Shown here one piece after another: positions 1-9,530 of a DNA stretch of 64,000 nt. Each line of letters starts with the position of its first letter. The first letter of the stretch is position 1. The notes under the pieces are model-generated. The model was not told where the DNA came from. It worked only from the letters and a program-made list of their open reading frames with translations, and did not search any database. This DNA is from Sphingomonas sp. SUN039 (GTDB lineage: Bacteria > Pseudomonadota > Alphaproteobacteria > Sphingomonadales > Sphingomonadaceae), in assembly GCF_024758725.1 (NCBI RefSeq), contig NZ_CP096972.1, positions 1,098,001 to 1,162,000 on the forward strand. The letters run 5' to 3'. Both the position numbers and the translations under genes were made by a program.

Positions 1-56
1 CGAAACCCCCGCCGATTGTTCGACGGTCGCCTTAACAGCGGGTGATTACAACAGCC

Positions 57-458
57 TTAAACGGGCGCAATCAAGGGCACCGTCGGAAAGAAGCGGGCGT
101 AAATGACCGGATCGCGGGTCAGGATCGTCGCGCCCGACACTGCCGCCTGCCCGCCGATGAGGAAGTCGGCGATGACCGATTTGGGACCTTCGCGACCTCG
201 GCGGTATTCGCGGAACGCCTGACCTGCTGCAAAGGCCGCTTCGTCCGTGAGCGGCTCAACGGTAAGCAGCATTTTACCGATCATCGTATTAAATTGCTCG
301 AGCGTCGGGAACTTGGGTCCGACTTCGGCCACTACAACCGGCGTTATCGCGGCTGCGTCGCTGGTTTTCGCGTGATCGAGCCGTTCGGACGACCAGCCGA
401 ACCACGTCGGGTCCTGCTCGAGAATGTCGATAAGGATGTTGGAATCGACGAGAATCAA
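57..458 (-). CDS. vapC: VapC-type PIN-domain toxin
   Basis: A 133-residue protein of the usual size for a VapC PIN-domain ribonuclease. The four acidic residues expected of a PIN active site are visible: Asp5 in the opening MILVDSNILID, Glu45 in VVAEVG, Asp98 in VIADFLIG and Asp116 in ILTRDP. Family members are Mg-dependent RNases that cleave tRNA or rRNA when released from the antitoxin. The start overlaps the upstream antitoxin stop by 4 bases (ATGA), the normal translational coupling of such pairs. The RNA target cannot be inferred from sequence. Confidence 0.85.
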   Translation of the reverse strand: MILVDSNILIDILEQDPTWFGWSSERLDHAKTSDAAAITPVVVAEVGPKFPTLEQFNTMIGKMLLTVEPLTDEAAFAAGQAFREYRRGREGPKSVIADFLIGGQAAVSGATILTRDPVIYARFFPTVPLIAPV

Positions 459-739
459 AGTTCGCGGTCGCCGCGCAGCTCGCGCATCTGCTCGTCGGTA
501 CTAGTGCCGGTGGCGAACTTGCCAGCATACTCGGCAATCGCTGCCCGGATCCTGCGACTCCGTTCCTCGGGATCGGTCGGCCAGACATCGACCGGTTCGA
601 CGATGGCTTGCCCTTGATCGTTTGTACCCACGCGGACCCGCGCACCCGGCGCAATCCCGGCCCGTTCACGCACGCTCTTATGGAGCAGCACCTGACCTTT
701 ACTAGTGACGCGGCTGACCTGTTCGTTCGCGAGCGGCAT
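455..739 (-). CDS. vapB: VapB/AbrB-type antitoxin
   Basis: A 94-residue protein with an N-terminal AbrB/MazE swapped-hairpin domain (VSRVTSKGQVLLHKSVRERAGI, then a GARVRV strand) and a charged C-terminal tail that would wrap the toxin. The open frame extends to 817, but the ATG at 739 is chosen because it has GAAGGGA about 6 bases upstream and begins just before the AbrB fold. It lies directly upstream of the PIN toxin and overlaps it by 4 bases. AbrB-type antitoxins usually repress their own promoter, and an inverted repeat sits just upstream. Confidence 0.85.
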   Translation of the reverse strand: MPLANEQVSRVTSKGQVLLHKSVRERAGIAPGARVRVGTNDQGQAIVEPVDVWPTDPEERSRRIRAAIAEYAGKFATGTSTDEQMRELRGDREL

Positions 740-753
740 CGCAAATCCCTTCG

Positions 754-772
754 GTGTTACTCCTGGTAACAC
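754..772 (-). promoter_or_regulatory. Inverted repeat, candidate antitoxin operator
   Basis: Perfect 7-base arms GTGTTAC and GTAACAC with a 5-base spacer lie 15 bases upstream of the antitoxin ATG. Position and symmetry fit autoregulation by the antitoxin or toxin-antitoxin complex. It is not followed by a T-run, so a terminator for gatA is less likely. Confidence 0.5.
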
Positions 773-791
773 ATCAAGGAGGGGCACGCAA

Positions 792-2273
792 TTACCACCA
801 AGCCTCCGGCCGCGCATTGAACCCCGCGCGTTGCTCGATCGCGAGGCAGGCGTTCAGCACGCCCTGTTCGTCGAGCGCCTTGCCGATCACCTGAAGCCCG
901 AGCGGCAGGCCCTGCGCGTCGAGCCCGCCGGGGACCGACATGGCCGGCAGACCCGCGAGCGAACTCGGCACCGTGAACACATCGTTGAGGTACATCGCCA
1001 GCGGGTCGGCGCTCTTTTCGCCAAGCGCGAAGGCGGCGCTGGGGGCGGTCGGCGTGAGCAGCAAGTCGCACGACTTCCACGCCTCGTCGAAATCGCGCGC
1101 GATCAACGTGCGGACTTTCGAAGCCTGTGTGAAATATGCGTCGTAAAAGCCTGCCGACAGGACATAAGTCCCGATCATGATGCGGCGCTTGACCTCCGGT
1201 CCGAACCCGGCGGCGCGGGTGGCGGCGTACATGTCCTGCAACCCCGCCCCTTCGGGCAGGTCGCGCAAGCCGTATCGAACGCCGTCGTAGCGGGCGAGGT
1301 TCGACGACGCCTCGGCAGGGGCAATGATGTAATAGGCAGGCAGCGCGTATTTCGTATGCGGCAGGCTGACCTCGACGACTTCGGCGCCCGCATCCTTGAC
1401 CCAGGCAATGCCGCGTTCCCACAGGGCGTCGATCTCGGCCGGCATGTTATCGACGCGGTATTCCTTCGGAATGCCGATGCGCTTCCCCTTGAGACTGGCG
1501 TTCAGGCCGCCCTCCCAGTCGGGCACGGGCAGATCGAGCGACGTCGAATCCTTCGCATCGAAACCTGCCATGGCCTCCAGCATGATCGCGCAGTCGCGCA
1601 CGTCGCGCGCCATTGCGCCCGCCTGATCAAGCGAGGAGGCGAAGGCGACCACGCCCCAGCGCGAGCAGCGTCCGTAAGTGGGCTTGATGCCCGAAATGCC
1701 CGTGAAGGCGGCAGGCTGGCGGATCGAGCCGCCGGTATCGGTGCCGGTCGCGCCCGGACACAGCCGCGCTGAAATCGCGGCCGACGACCCACCGGACGAA
1801 CCGCCCGGCGCAAGCGATGCATTGCCGCCGTCGCTGCGCCGCCACGGCGAAATGACATTGCCGAACGCGCTGGTCTCGTTCGACGATCCCATGGCGAACT
1901 GGTCCATGTTGAGCTTGCCGAGCATCCCTGCGCCCGCGTCCCACAGCTTGCCCGACACGGTCGATTCATAGGGGGGCGTAAAGCCGCCGAGAATGTCGCT
2001 CGCCGCTGTCGTCGCCACACCCTTGGTGCAGAACAGATCCTTCATCCCGATGGGGACGCCCGACATGGGTTTGAGGTCGCCCGAGGTGCGCGCCGCATCC
2101 GCCGCGTCCGCCGCCGCCAGCGCATGATCGGGAGTCTCGACGAGGAATGCGTTCAGCGCCTTGGCCGCCGCGACCTTGTCGATAAACGCGGTCGCGACTT
2201 CGCGCGCCGAAAATGCGCCGTCGCGCACACCGTCGCGGATAGCGGCTATACCAAGGTCGGTAACTTCGGACAT
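792..2273 (-). CDS. gatA: Asp/Glu-tRNA(Asn/Gln) amidotransferase subunit A
   Basis: A 493-residue amidase-signature enzyme. It releases ammonia from glutamine for GatB to amidate mischarged Glu-tRNA(Gln) or Asp-tRNA(Asn). The Ser-cisSer-Lys triad is present: Lys78 in GVPIGMKD, Ser159 in the glycine/serine loop PGGSSGGSS, and Ser183 in [10 protein letters not shown]. Length matches the family. It directly follows gatC: the gatC stop abuts the gatA start. gatB, which often follows gatA, is not present between gatA and the left window edge; a toxin-antitoxin pair is there instead. Confidence 0.96.
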   Translation of the reverse strand: MSEVTDLGIAAIRDGVRDGAFSAREVATAFIDKVAAAKALNAFLVETPDHALAAADAADAARTSGDLKPMSGVPIGMKDLFCTKGVATTAASDILGGFTPPYESTVSGKLWDAGAGMLGKLNMDQFAMGSSNETSAFGNVISPWRRSDGGNASLAPGGSSGGSSAAISARLCPGATGTDTGGSIRQPAAFTGISGIKPTYGRCSRWGVVAFASSLDQAGAMARDVRDCAIMLEAMAGFDAKDSTSLDLPVPDWEGGLNASLKGKRIGIPKEYRVDNMPAEIDALWERGIAWVKDAGAEVVEVSLPHTKYALPAYYIIAPAEASSNLARYDGVRYGLRDLPEGAGLQDMYAATRAAGFGPEVKRRIMIGTYVLSAGFYDAYFTQASKVRTLIARDFDEAWKSCDLLLTPTAPSAAFALGEKSADPLAMYLNDVFTVPSSLAGLPAMSVPGGLDAQGLPLGLQVIGKALDEQGVLNACLAIEQRAGFNARPEAWW

Positions 2274-2561
2274 TTATTCGATCACTTTCGGCACGCCGAA
2301 GAACCCGTGTTCGGGTGCGGGCGCATTGGCGAGTACGGCGTCGCGCACGTTGCCGTCGGAGACGATATCGTCGCGCAGGCGCAGCGTGTTGGGGATCACC
2401 GCCGTCATCGGCGCGACATCCTTCGTATCGACTTCGCCGAGTTGCTCGATCCAGCCGAGGATGTTGTTGAGCTCGGGCACCATCGCCGCGACCTGATCGT
2501 CGGTGACGGCGATGCGCGCGAGCGACGCGATTTTCCGGACGGTTGCGCTATCGACTGACAT
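2274..2561 (-). CDS. gatC: Asp/Glu-tRNA(Asn/Gln) amidotransferase subunit C
   Basis: A 95-residue protein beginning [17 protein letters not shown], the typical GatC opening, with the conserved central [17 protein letters not shown] segment and C-terminal [15 protein letters not shown]. GatC stabilises the GatAB complex. The start at 2561 is chosen over the longer frame (2585) because homologues begin with this motif. It is the first gene of the gatCA pair and is divergent from the DUF3089 gene, with 52 bases between them that must contain both promoters. Confidence 0.93.
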   Translation of the reverse strand: MSVDSATVRKIASLARIAVTDDQVAAMVPELNNILGWIEQLGEVDTKDVAPMTAVIPNTLRLRDDIVSDGNVRDAVLANAPAPEHGFFGVPKVIE

Positions 2562-2613
2562 GCGGGTGGCCGCTAGCAGCAACATCCTGCCCCTTCAACG
2601 GTTGGACGCCCGC

Positions 2614-3732
2614 ATGGCCCGCAAGTTTCTGTATGTCGTCGCGTTCCTGACGTTCCTCGTGATTCTCGCGGGGGTTGTCTGGGCATTGTTCAGCGACCGG
2701 CTGATCCGGATGGCCTTCGTGCCCGGTGCGCCGTTCGTCGTGCAGGGACCGATGGCAGCGAACGCCTATTCCGACCGCGCGATGTGGTACGCGCATCCCG
2801 ATGCCGGCCCCGGCAATCCGGCGGAATGGCGGCCCACGGGAGTCGCGGCGAGTCCGGCAGCGCGCGGCGCATCGGTGTTTTTCGTCCACCCGACCAGCTA
2901 TCTGACGCGCGCCGCGTGGAATGCGCCGCTCGACGACCAGACGTCGGCAGATCTGGCGCGCACTTTCATCAAGGGGCAGGCGAGCGTGTTCAACGGCGTC
3001 GGCGCGATCTGGGCCCCGCGATATCGTCAGGCGACGTTCGGATCGTTCCTGACCACCAAGGCGGAGGCGCAAAAGGCGCTCGATGCCGCGTACAGCGATG
3101 TCGCCCTCGCCTTCGATGCGTTCGTCGAACAGGCCCCGATGGACCGGCCGATCATCCTGGCGGGCCATAGTCAGGGCGCACTGCACCTGACACGGCTGCT
3201 GCGCGAGAAGGTCGCAGGCAAGCCGATCGCCACCCGGATCGTTGCAGCCTATGTCATCGGCTGGCCGGTGTCTGTTGACACCGACATCCCCGCGATGGGT
3301 CTGCCTGCGTGCGCGACCGCGGACCAGAGCGGATGCATCCTGTCGTGGCAGAGCTTCGCCGAACCCGCCGATACCAGGCAGATCACCGATGTGTACGACG
3401 CGACGACCGGCTTCGACGGTCGCGCGCGCAAGGGGACGGCGATGCTGTGCACCAACCCGCTGACCGGCGCACCGAATATGGCGGCGGACGCCAAGGCAAA
3501 TCTCGGTGCGGTCATTCCCACCGGCGACCTGAAGGATGGCACCCTGCAGGTCGGCACCATCCCCGCGCGGTGCGATGCGCGCGGGTTTCTGCTGATCGGA
3601 GCATCGCCTGCGGACATCAAAAGCTATGTCCTGCCGGGCAATAATTACCATGTGTTCGACTATAGCCTGTTCTGGTCAAACATCCGTGCCGACGCGGCAC
3701 GGCGGCTGGCGGCATTCGCTGCAAAACCTTGA
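2614..3732 (+). CDS. DUF3089 lipase-like alpha/beta hydrolase, membrane-anchored
   Basis: A 372-residue protein. One N-terminal hydrophobic segment (about residues 3-25, FLYVVAFLTFLVILAGVVWALF) would act as a signal anchor. The catalytic-elbow motif GHSQG places the nucleophile at Ser186. Short recognisable blocks such as FFVHPTSYL near the N-terminus and NNYHVFDYSLFW at the C-terminus fit the DUF3089 family of predicted lipases. The ATG at 2614 is preferred over the upstream frame because it starts just before the anchor. Substrate unknown. It stands alone between gatC and a tRNA gene. Confidence 0.85.
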   Translation: MARKFLYVVAFLTFLVILAGVVWALFSDRLIRMAFVPGAPFVVQGPMAANAYSDRAMWYAHPDAGPGNPAEWRPTGVAASPAARGASVFFVHPTSYLTRAAWNAPLDDQTSADLARTFIKGQASVFNGVGAIWAPRYRQATFGSFLTTKAEAQKALDAAYSDVALAFDAFVEQAPMDRPIILAGHSQGALHLTRLLREKVAGKPIATRIVAAYVIGWPVSVDTDIPAMGLPACATADQSGCILSWQSFAEPADTRQITDVYDATTGFDGRARKGTAMLCTNPLTGAPNMAADAKANLGAVIPTGDLKDGTLQVGTIPARCDARGFLLIGASPADIKSYVLPGNNYHVFDYSLFWSNIRADAARRLAAFAAKP

Positions 3733-3775
3733 CCTTGGCGGCGGCCAACGCGTAGGGGCGCAGCCTCGCTGGCAC

Positions 3776-3850
3776 GGCCCCTTCGTCTAGCGGTTAGGAC
3801 GCGGCCCTCTCACGGCTGAAACACGGGTTCGATTCCCGTAGGGGTCACCA
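3776..3850 (+). tRNA. tRNA-Glu (anticodon CTC)
   Basis: A 75-base cloverleaf: acceptor GGCCCCT pairs with AGGGGTC (one G-U), the D arm contains TCGTCTAGCGGTTAGGA, the anticodon loop CTCTCAC gives anticodon CTC, and the T arm ACGGG-TTCGATT-CCCGT is perfect. Discriminator A and CCA are encoded. It decodes GAG glutamate codons. Confidence 0.97.
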
Positions 3851-4217
3851 GCTTTTCCGCCATTTTTGACTTGCTGGCGGCGTATTTATCCAATGGATAT
3901 CTAATATACATTCTTGGCTCTTGGTGCGCGGTTGCTCGCTCTAGGAATAAAGTGGAGTCTTGGCGGACAAGTAGAATTAAGCGCGACGCATATGCCCGCA
4001 GGATCCCTATGCCGCCGTCGAGAGGCGGAACTTGCGCTTTTTTGACCAGCACCAGCGTGTCCATCGTTGTCGAAAAATTCCATTAAATCTGGCAATTATT
4101 TTGGAACTGTCCACGCGTGTCCGCCGACGAGCGTTACTCTTCTCGACCAAGTGTGGGAGCGGGTCAGGCACTATTCGCCGAGAAAAGCCTTGCTGCCTCT
4201 GGCGAATGGGGCACACC
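3851..4217. other. Intergenic stretch, no gene supported
   Basis: 367 bases between tRNA-Glu and the nucleotidyltransferase-fold gene. It is visibly richer in A and T than its surroundings. The open frames here have no family resemblance; the one running into the tRNA is a well-known kind of spurious prediction. No second copy of the tRNA 3' end, integrase or transposase fragment was seen in the window. Confidence 0.6.
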
Positions 4218-5219
4218 TTACCATTCCGGCTTGGGAAGCGTCGGTCGGCCATCCTGCCATTGCGAAAAGTGCGATTTCAATTCGTCGGGCAGAGCCCTCT
4301 CGAATTCGGTGTCTAGCCGATAATGCGGCATTGCCGTGGCGATCGCGTCGAGAAGCGCCAAACCCTGTTTGCGATCCTTGGGACGCTTAAGCGGATTGCG
4401 CTTTGACTGTGCCGCCATCCAGAGCTTGTGAAGTGCGAACCAGCGCGGATCTGGCGCCACAATGCGCGCAGGTGAGCCGTCGCGACAGCCGACGACCTGA
4501 TCGACGGGCCGACCGAGCAAGAGCCATTCCTGCTCGGGAAGCGGAATAGGTCTTGGTCGATCCGTGGGCCCGAGCGTGGTGGCACGCGACGGAGCGACCA
4601 GGAGCTCGACCTCATAGGCCTTGGCATTCCGTGCCTGAAAATCGCGCTCGCTGTTGATCGTAAAGGTCGGATCGACCGCTTTCAGCAGGTCCCAAACGCG
4701 ACGTTCGCCATCGTCAGGCGTTTCCGATACCCAGGCCAAGTCGAAATCTTCGGTTTCATCCGGTGCAACGATGATGCCGTTAGCTTCGACACTATAGGCC
4801 AGCATAGCATTCGTGCCGACGACGAACAGGTGGGAGCCGAGCAATTGGCGGCGATCTGTCTCGCGCAGGATCGGGCCAGCGTCGCTTGACAGCAAGGGCA
4901 GCCTCAGTGCCCGATACAGTCGCGCGCTTTCATCGAGCAGAGCGCGGCTACCGTCCCGTCGTTCCTTTTCAAGCGCTTTTGCTTCGCGGTATCCATTGAG
5001 CTGTTCCGCAGCAGAGTCGGTCCAGCGGCCTAACGACTTGCCGTTGCCGTTTCGGTCAAAAATCTCATACAGATAGTAGTTACCGTTGATGAGCTTGCGC
5101 CGCAGATCATAGGGCATCACTGACAGCGTTTGCTCGGCGGCCATCCACACTTCGTAACGCTGACGAAGGTTTACAAGCAGGCGGGCCTGCTCGTCGGAAA
5201 AAGGTAAGACCGCAGCCAT
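4218..5219 (-). CDS. GSU2403-family nucleotidyltransferase-fold protein
   Basis: A 333-residue protein resembling the GSU2403 family (NTP_transf_8), distant relatives of DNA polymerase beta-type and AbiEii-type nucleotidyltransferases. The fold signature is in the middle: LFVVGTNAMLAYS, then TEDFDLAWV with the D-x-D-like acidic pair. The N-terminal 120 residues look helical and highly charged. Partner and substrate are unknown. AbiEii relatives are toxins, but no antitoxin-like gene adjoins this one, so a toxin role is speculation. It stands alone next to the tRNA gene and has its own well-marked promoter. Confidence 0.75.
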   Translation of the reverse strand: MAAVLPFSDEQARLLVNLRQRYEVWMAAEQTLSVMPYDLRRKLINGNYYLYEIFDRNGNGKSLGRWTDSAAEQLNGYREAKALEKERRDGSRALLDESARLYRALRLPLLSSDAGPILRETDRRQLLGSHLFVVGTNAMLAYSVEANGIIVAPDETEDFDLAWVSETPDDGERRVWDLLKAVDPTFTINSERDFQARNAKAYEVELLVAPSRATTLGPTDRPRPIPLPEQEWLLLGRPVDQVVGCRDGSPARIVAPDPRWFALHKLWMAAQSKRNPLKRPKDRKQGLALLDAIATAMPHYRLDTEFERALPDELKSHFSQWQDGRPTLPKPEW

Positions 5220-5226
5220 GAATGAG

Positions 5227-5269
5227 ATTTATCCCACAATTCCTTTATCTGTCAATATGTGGGATAAAT
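5227..5269 (-). promoter_or_regulatory. Sigma70-like promoter inside a 12-bp inverted repeat
   Basis: Reading toward the gene at 5219, TTGACA (5255-5250), a 16-base spacer and GATAAA (5233-5228) form a good -35/-10 pair. Perfect 12-base inverted arms (5227-5238 and 5258-5269; TGTGGGATAAAT on the gene strand) enclose the -35 box and overlap the -10 box, so a dimeric repressor there would block transcription. The predicted start falls within a few bases of the ATG, suggesting a leaderless mRNA; no Shine-Dalgarno sequence is seen. Confidence 0.65.
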
Positions 5270-5359
5270 TCTGTATGTATATGCTAAAGCCCGAAAATCT
5301 TTTGTGAAGCTGTCACTCCGTTTTACGACCTCAAAGCAGTAATAAACGGCCGTTGATCA

Positions 5360-7381
5360 CTAATCGAGTTCGAGGATGATCTGATCGACGCTCAGGCTCT
5401 CACCTTGGGCCGCACTGATGCTCTTCACCGTGCCGGTTTTGCCCGCGCGGAGGATGTTTTCCATCTTCATCGCCTCGATCACCGCCAGCGGCTGTCCGGC
5501 CTCGACCTTGTCGCCGGCGCCGACGTGGAGCGCGGTCAGCAGGCCGGGCATCGGCGAGAGCAGGAAGCGCGAGAGGTCGGGCGGGATCTTCTCGATCATG
5601 TGCGCACTGAGCGGCGCGACGTGCGCAGGGAGCACGCGGGCGATGTGCGACGCGCCCCGCGTTGTCAGTTTGAACCCGGCGCGCGTGCGAAGGATGCGGA
5701 CCGCGAGCGGGGCGTCGTTAAGGTTGGCATATACGATCCGGTCGCCAGGGGTATATTCGAGTTCGACGTCGAGCTCATCGCCATCGACGACAATGCCATC
5801 GGGGCTGATCGAGACTTCATGGTCCGCGCCGCCGACGTGCACCTGCCAGTCAGCGGGCGGTTGCAGCCGTTTGCCGAGCTGCCCGTCCACGCGCCGCGCG
5901 CGGTCGGCCTCGGCGGTTGCGGCGAACGCGGCGACGGCAGCCAGGGCGCGGAGCAGTTCGGATGAGGCGGGCGCGCCGTGGAAGCCCTCGGGATACTCCT
6001 CGGCAATGAAGCCGGTGGTGATCTCGCCCGAGCGGAAGCGCGGGTGCTGCATGATCGCGCTGACGAAATCGATATTGTGACCGACGCCCTCGATCTCGAA
6101 ACTGTCGAGCGCGGTGATCTGCTTGTCGATGGCTTCCATGCGGGTCGGGGCCCAAGTGATCAGCTTGGCAATCATCGGGTCGTAAAAACGGCTGACCTCG
6201 CCGCCTTCATACACGCCTTCGTCCAAACGTACGCCGCCAACGCCACGCCGGCTGTTGCCGTCGCCGTCGTCTACCCAGCTCTTTTCGGGCGGATTGTAGC
6301 GGACGAGGCGACCGGTCGAGGGCAGGAACCCGCGATAGGGATCCTCGGCGTAGACACGGTTCTCGACCGCCCAGCCCTCGAGCTTCACATCCGCCTGCGC
6401 GAAGCCCAGCGACTCGCCCGCCGCGACGCGGATCATCTGTTCGACCAGATCGATGCCGGTGATGCATTCGGTTACCGGATGTTCGACTTGAAGCCTGGTG
6501 TTCATCTCGAGGAAGTAGAAGCTCTCGCCCGTCGGGTCCGCGCCCGAGACGATCAGCTCGACCGTGCCAGCCGAATAATAGCCCACCGCCCGCGCCAGCG
6601 CGACGCACTGCTCGCCCATCGCTTGACGCATCTTGGGCGTGACGAACGGCGACGGCGCTTCCTCGACCACCTTCTGGTGCCGCCGCTGGATGCTGCACTC
6701 GCGTTCGTTGAGGTAGAGGATATTGCCCTGCTGATCGCCGAGGATCTGGATTTCGATATGGCGCGGATTGAGGATGAATTTCTCGATGAAGACCCGGTCG
6801 TCGCCGAAGCTGGCGAGCCCCTCGCGTTTGGTCGCCTCGAACCCTTCGCGGACGTCGGCCTCGCTATACGCCAGCCGCATCCCCTTGCCGCCGCCGCCGG
6901 CCGACGCCTTCATCATCACCGGATAGCCGATACCATTGGCGATCTCGACGGCGTGTTCGGTGTTTTCGATCTCGCCGACGAAGCCGGGGACGACGTTGAC
7001 ACCAGCTTTGAGCGCCAGCTTCTTCGACTCGATCTTGTCGCCCATCGCGGCGATGGCATTGATCGGCGGTCCGATGAAAGCGATGCCATTGTAGGCCAAT
7101 ACTTGGGCGAAGCTCGTGCGTTCGGACAGGAACCCATAGCCGGGATGCACCGCCTCCGCGCCCGTCGCCTTGCACGCCGCGATGATCTTGTCGGCGATCA
7201 AATAGCTCTCGGCAGCGGGCGCTGGGCCGATATGGACGGCCTCGTCGGCCATCAGGACATGGGGGGACCGCGCGTCGGCGTCCGAATAGACGGCAACCGT
7301 CGCGATGCCCATTTTCTTAGCCGTGCGGATGACCCGACAGGCGATCTCGCCCCGGTTGGCAATGAGGATTTTAGTGAACAT
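5360..7381 (-). CDS. pccA: Propionyl-CoA carboxylase alpha subunit (biotin-containing)
   Basis: A 673-residue biotin-dependent carboxylase subunit. The N-terminal biotin carboxylase begins FTKILIANRGEIACRVIRT and has the glycine-rich ATP loop KASAGGGGKGMR. A BT-like middle domain follows, and the C-terminal carrier domain has biotinyl-lysine motif EAMKMEN. It makes the carboxybiotin that PccB transfers to propionyl-CoA, giving methylmalonyl-CoA. The ATG at 7381 is chosen over a TTG at 7396; AGGAAG precedes it closely. It is the last gene of the minus-strand run that starts at pccB, only 4 bases after sucD. Substrate specificity is inferred from the adjacent mutase; acetyl- or other acyl-CoA carboxylases look alike. 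Confidence 0.92.
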   Translation of the reverse strand: MFTKILIANRGEIACRVIRTAKKMGIATVAVYSDADARSPHVLMADEAVHIGPAPAAESYLIADKIIAACKATGAEAVHPGYGFLSERTSFAQVLAYNGIAFIGPPINAIAAMGDKIESKKLALKAGVNVVPGFVGEIENTEHAVEIANGIGYPVMMKASAGGGGKGMRLAYSEADVREGFEATKREGLASFGDDRVFIEKFILNPRHIEIQILGDQQGNILYLNERECSIQRRHQKVVEEAPSPFVTPKMRQAMGEQCVALARAVGYYSAGTVELIVSGADPTGESFYFLEMNTRLQVEHPVTECITGIDLVEQMIRVAAGESLGFAQADVKLEGWAVENRVYAEDPYRGFLPSTGRLVRYNPPEKSWVDDGDGNSRRGVGGVRLDEGVYEGGEVSRFYDPMIAKLITWAPTRMEAIDKQITALDSFEIEGVGHNIDFVSAIMQHPRFRSGEITTGFIAEEYPEGFHGAPASSELLRALAAVAAFAATAEADRARRVDGQLGKRLQPPADWQVHVGGADHEVSISPDGIVVDGDELDVELEYTPGDRIVYANLNDAPLAVRILRTRAGFKLTTRGASHIARVLPAHVAPLSAHMIEKIPPDLSRFLLSPMPGLLTALHVGAGDKVEAGQPLAVIEAMKMENILRAGKTGTVKSISAAQGESLSVDQIILELD

Positions 7382-7385
7382 CTTC

Positions 7386-8285
7386 CTACGCTTCAATTCG
7401 GTTATCGAGCACGGCCTTTAGCGTCGTCCCCAATTCGGATGGTGAAGGCGACACAATGATACCCGCAGCTTCCATCGCCGCGATCTTGCTGCCCGCATCG
7501 CCCTTGCCGCCCGACACGATCGCGCCGGCATGGCCCATGCGACGTCCCGGCGGCGCGGTCAGGCCCGCGATGAACCCGACCATCGGCTTCTTGCGACCGC
7601 GTTTCGCTTCGTCGATCAGGAACTGCGCGGCCTGCTCTTCGGCATCTCCACCGATTTCGCCGATCATGATGATCGATTTCGTCGCGTCGTCTGCCAGGAA
7701 GAGCTCGAGCACGTCGATGAAGTTCGTCCCGTTGACTGGATCGCCACCGATGCCGACCGCCGTCGTCTGGCCGAGGCCCTCGGCCGTCGTCTGGAACACC
7801 GCCTCATAGGTCAAAGTGCCCGAACGCGACACGACGCCGACGCTGCCCTTCGAAAAAATCGAGCCCGGCATGATGCCGATCTTGCACTCGCCGGGCGTCA
7901 GCACGCCGGGGCAGTTCGGGCCGATCAGGCGCGACTTGCTGCCCGACAGCGAGCGCTTGACCTTGACCATGTCCTGCACCGGAATGCCCTCGGTGATGCA
8001 CACGATCAGCGGCACTTCGGCGTCAATGGCCTCAAGGATCGAATCTGCAGCAAAGGGCGGCGGCACGTACACGACTGACGCGGTCGCGCCGGTCTTCTCG
8101 ACTGCTTCGGCCACCGTGTCGAACACCGGCAGGTCGATATGCGTCGTCCCGCCCTTGCCCGGGGTGACCCCTCCGACCATTTTCGACCCATATTCGAGCG
8201 CGGCCAGCGTGTGGAACTCACCGGTCTTGCCGGTCATCCCCTGTGTGATGACCTTGGTGTTCTTGTCGACAAGAATACTCAACAT
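7386..8285 (-). CDS. sucD: Succinyl-CoA ligase (ADP-forming) alpha subunit
   Basis: A 299-residue CoA-binding/ligase protein. It opens [20 protein letters not shown], carries the CoA-binding segment, and has the active-site phosphohistidine motif [14 protein letters not shown]. With SucC it interconverts succinyl-CoA and succinate with substrate-level phosphorylation in the TCA cycle. The longer frame to 8480 is only overlap with sucC. The start overlaps the sucC stop by 7 bases. Its placement between the mutase/ETF genes and pccA is unusual compared with the common sucCD-sucAB order. Confidence 0.95.
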   Translation of the reverse strand: MLSILVDKNTKVITQGMTGKTGEFHTLAALEYGSKMVGGVTPGKGGTTHIDLPVFDTVAEAVEKTGATASVVYVPPPFAADSILEAIDAEVPLIVCITEGIPVQDMVKVKRSLSGSKSRLIGPNCPGVLTPGECKIGIMPGSIFSKGSVGVVSRSGTLTYEAVFQTTAEGLGQTTAVGIGGDPVNGTNFIDVLELFLADDATKSIIMIGEIGGDAEEQAAQFLIDEAKRGRKKPMVGFIAGLTAPPGRRMGHAGAIVSGGKGDAGSKIAAMEAAGIIVSPSPSELGTTLKAVLDNRIEA

Positions 8286-9481
8286 GCTGCCTTTCTGACT
8301 TCGGCGACAATCTTCTTCGCGGCATCGCCCAAATCGTTCGCTGCCATGATCGGCAGGCCCGAATTGGCGAGGATGTCCTTGCCCTGCTGCACGTTGGTGC
8401 CTTCCAGGCGCACGACGAGCGGCACCGAAAGATTGACCTCCTTTGCCGCAGCAACAATGCCGTCGGCAATGATGTCGCATTTCATGATCCCGCCGAAAAT
8501 GTTGACAAGGATTCCCTTCACCGCCGGGTCTTGCAGGATGATCTTGAACGCGGCCGTCACCTTTTCGGTCGTGGCGCCGCCGCCGACGTCGAGGAAGTTC
8601 GCGGGGAACTCGCCGTTGAGCTTGATGATATCCATCGTCGCCATGGCAAGGCCCGCGCCATTGACCATGCAGCCGATATTTCCGTCGAGCTTGATATAGG
8701 CGAGGTCGTATTTCGACGCTTCGATCTCGGCTGGGTCTTCCTCGGTCAGGTCGCGCAGCTCGGCCAGATCCTTGTGGCGGAACATGGCATTGCCGTCGAA
8801 GGCGACCTTGGCATCGAGCACCAGCAGCTTGCCGTCGTTCGTCACCGCGAGCGGGTTGATTTCGATCTGTTCGGCATCGGTGCCGAGGAAGGCGTCGTAC
8901 AGCTTCGACGCGACGTTCGCCGCCTGCTTCGCAAGATCACCCGATAATCCGAGCGCCGCCGCAACCGCACGCCCGTGGTGCGGCATGAAGCCGGTCGCCG
9001 GGTCGATGTCGAGTGTCTCGATCTTTTCGGGCGTGTCATGCGCGACCGCTTCGATATCCATGCCGCCTTCGGTCGAAACGACCATGCCGATGCGCCCTGA
9101 TGCGCGGTTGACCAGCAGCGCGAGGTAGAATTCCTTGGCGATGTCGACGCCGTCGGTGACGTACAGCCGGTTGACCTGCTTGCCCGCGTCGCCCGTCTGG
9201 ATCGTCACCAGCGTGTTGCCGAGCATATCGGCCGCGGCGGCACGAACCTCATCGGCAGACTTGGCCAGTCGCACACCGCCCTTGGCATCGGGGCCCAGTT
9301 CCTTGAACTTGCCCTTGCCGCGGCCACCGGCATGAATCTGTGCCTTCACCACATAAAGCGGCCCAGGCAGCTTGGCCGATGCGGCAACGGCTTCGTCGAC
9401 CGACATCGCGGCATAGCCGATGGGAACAGGGACGCCGAACTTGGCCAGCAGTTCCTTGGCCTGATATTCATGGATGTTCAT
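8279..9481 (-). CDS. sucC: Succinyl-CoA ligase (ADP-forming) beta subunit
   Basis: A 400-residue ATP-grasp protein opening [20 protein letters not shown], the near-invariant SucC start. The ATP-grasp stretch [15 protein letters not shown] and the C-terminal ligase segment with INIFGGI-like [11 protein letters not shown] are both present. It is upstream of and overlapping sucD. About 50 bases separate it from etfA, so it may share the etf transcript. It completes conversion of propionyl-CoA-derived succinyl-CoA into succinate. Confidence 0.96.
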   Translation of the reverse strand: MNIHEYQAKELLAKFGVPVPIGYAAMSVDEAVAASAKLPGPLYVVKAQIHAGGRGKGKFKELGPDAKGGVRLAKSADEVRAAAADMLGNTLVTIQTGDAGKQVNRLYVTDGVDIAKEFYLALLVNRASGRIGMVVSTEGGMDIEAVAHDTPEKIETLDIDPATGFMPHHGRAVAAALGLSGDLAKQAANVASKLYDAFLGTDAEQIEINPLAVTNDGKLLVLDAKVAFDGNAMFRHKDLAELRDLTEEDPAEIEASKYDLAYIKLDGNIGCMVNGAGLAMATMDIIKLNGEFPANFLDVGGGATTEKVTAAFKIILQDPAVKGILVNIFGGIMKCDIIADGIVAAAKEVNLSVPLVVRLEGTNVQQGKDILANSGLPIMAANDLGDAAKKIVAEVRKAAC

Positions 9482-9530
9482 AAGATCGGTTGACCTGGAA
9501 AGTAGGATTGGTTCTGCGTTCGACCCGCGA

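Noticed and set aside
4011-4045. Hairpin CCGCC/GGCGG followed by a T-run
   Set aside because: Only a 5-base stem, with about nine bases between stem and T-run; too weak to call a terminator.
3810-4064. 84-codon minus-strand frame ending TPTGIEPVFQP
   Set aside because: It reads through the antisense of tRNA-Glu; this C-terminal string is a familiar artefact of translating tRNA genes. No other homology.
3776-5359. Genomic island inserted at tRNA-Glu
   Set aside because: Lower GC and an orphan gene are suggestive, but no integrase and no repeated tRNA 3' end were found in the window, so no island boundaries are claimed.
5978-7459. 493-codon plus-strand frame opposite pccA
   Set aside because: Shadow of a strongly conserved gene.
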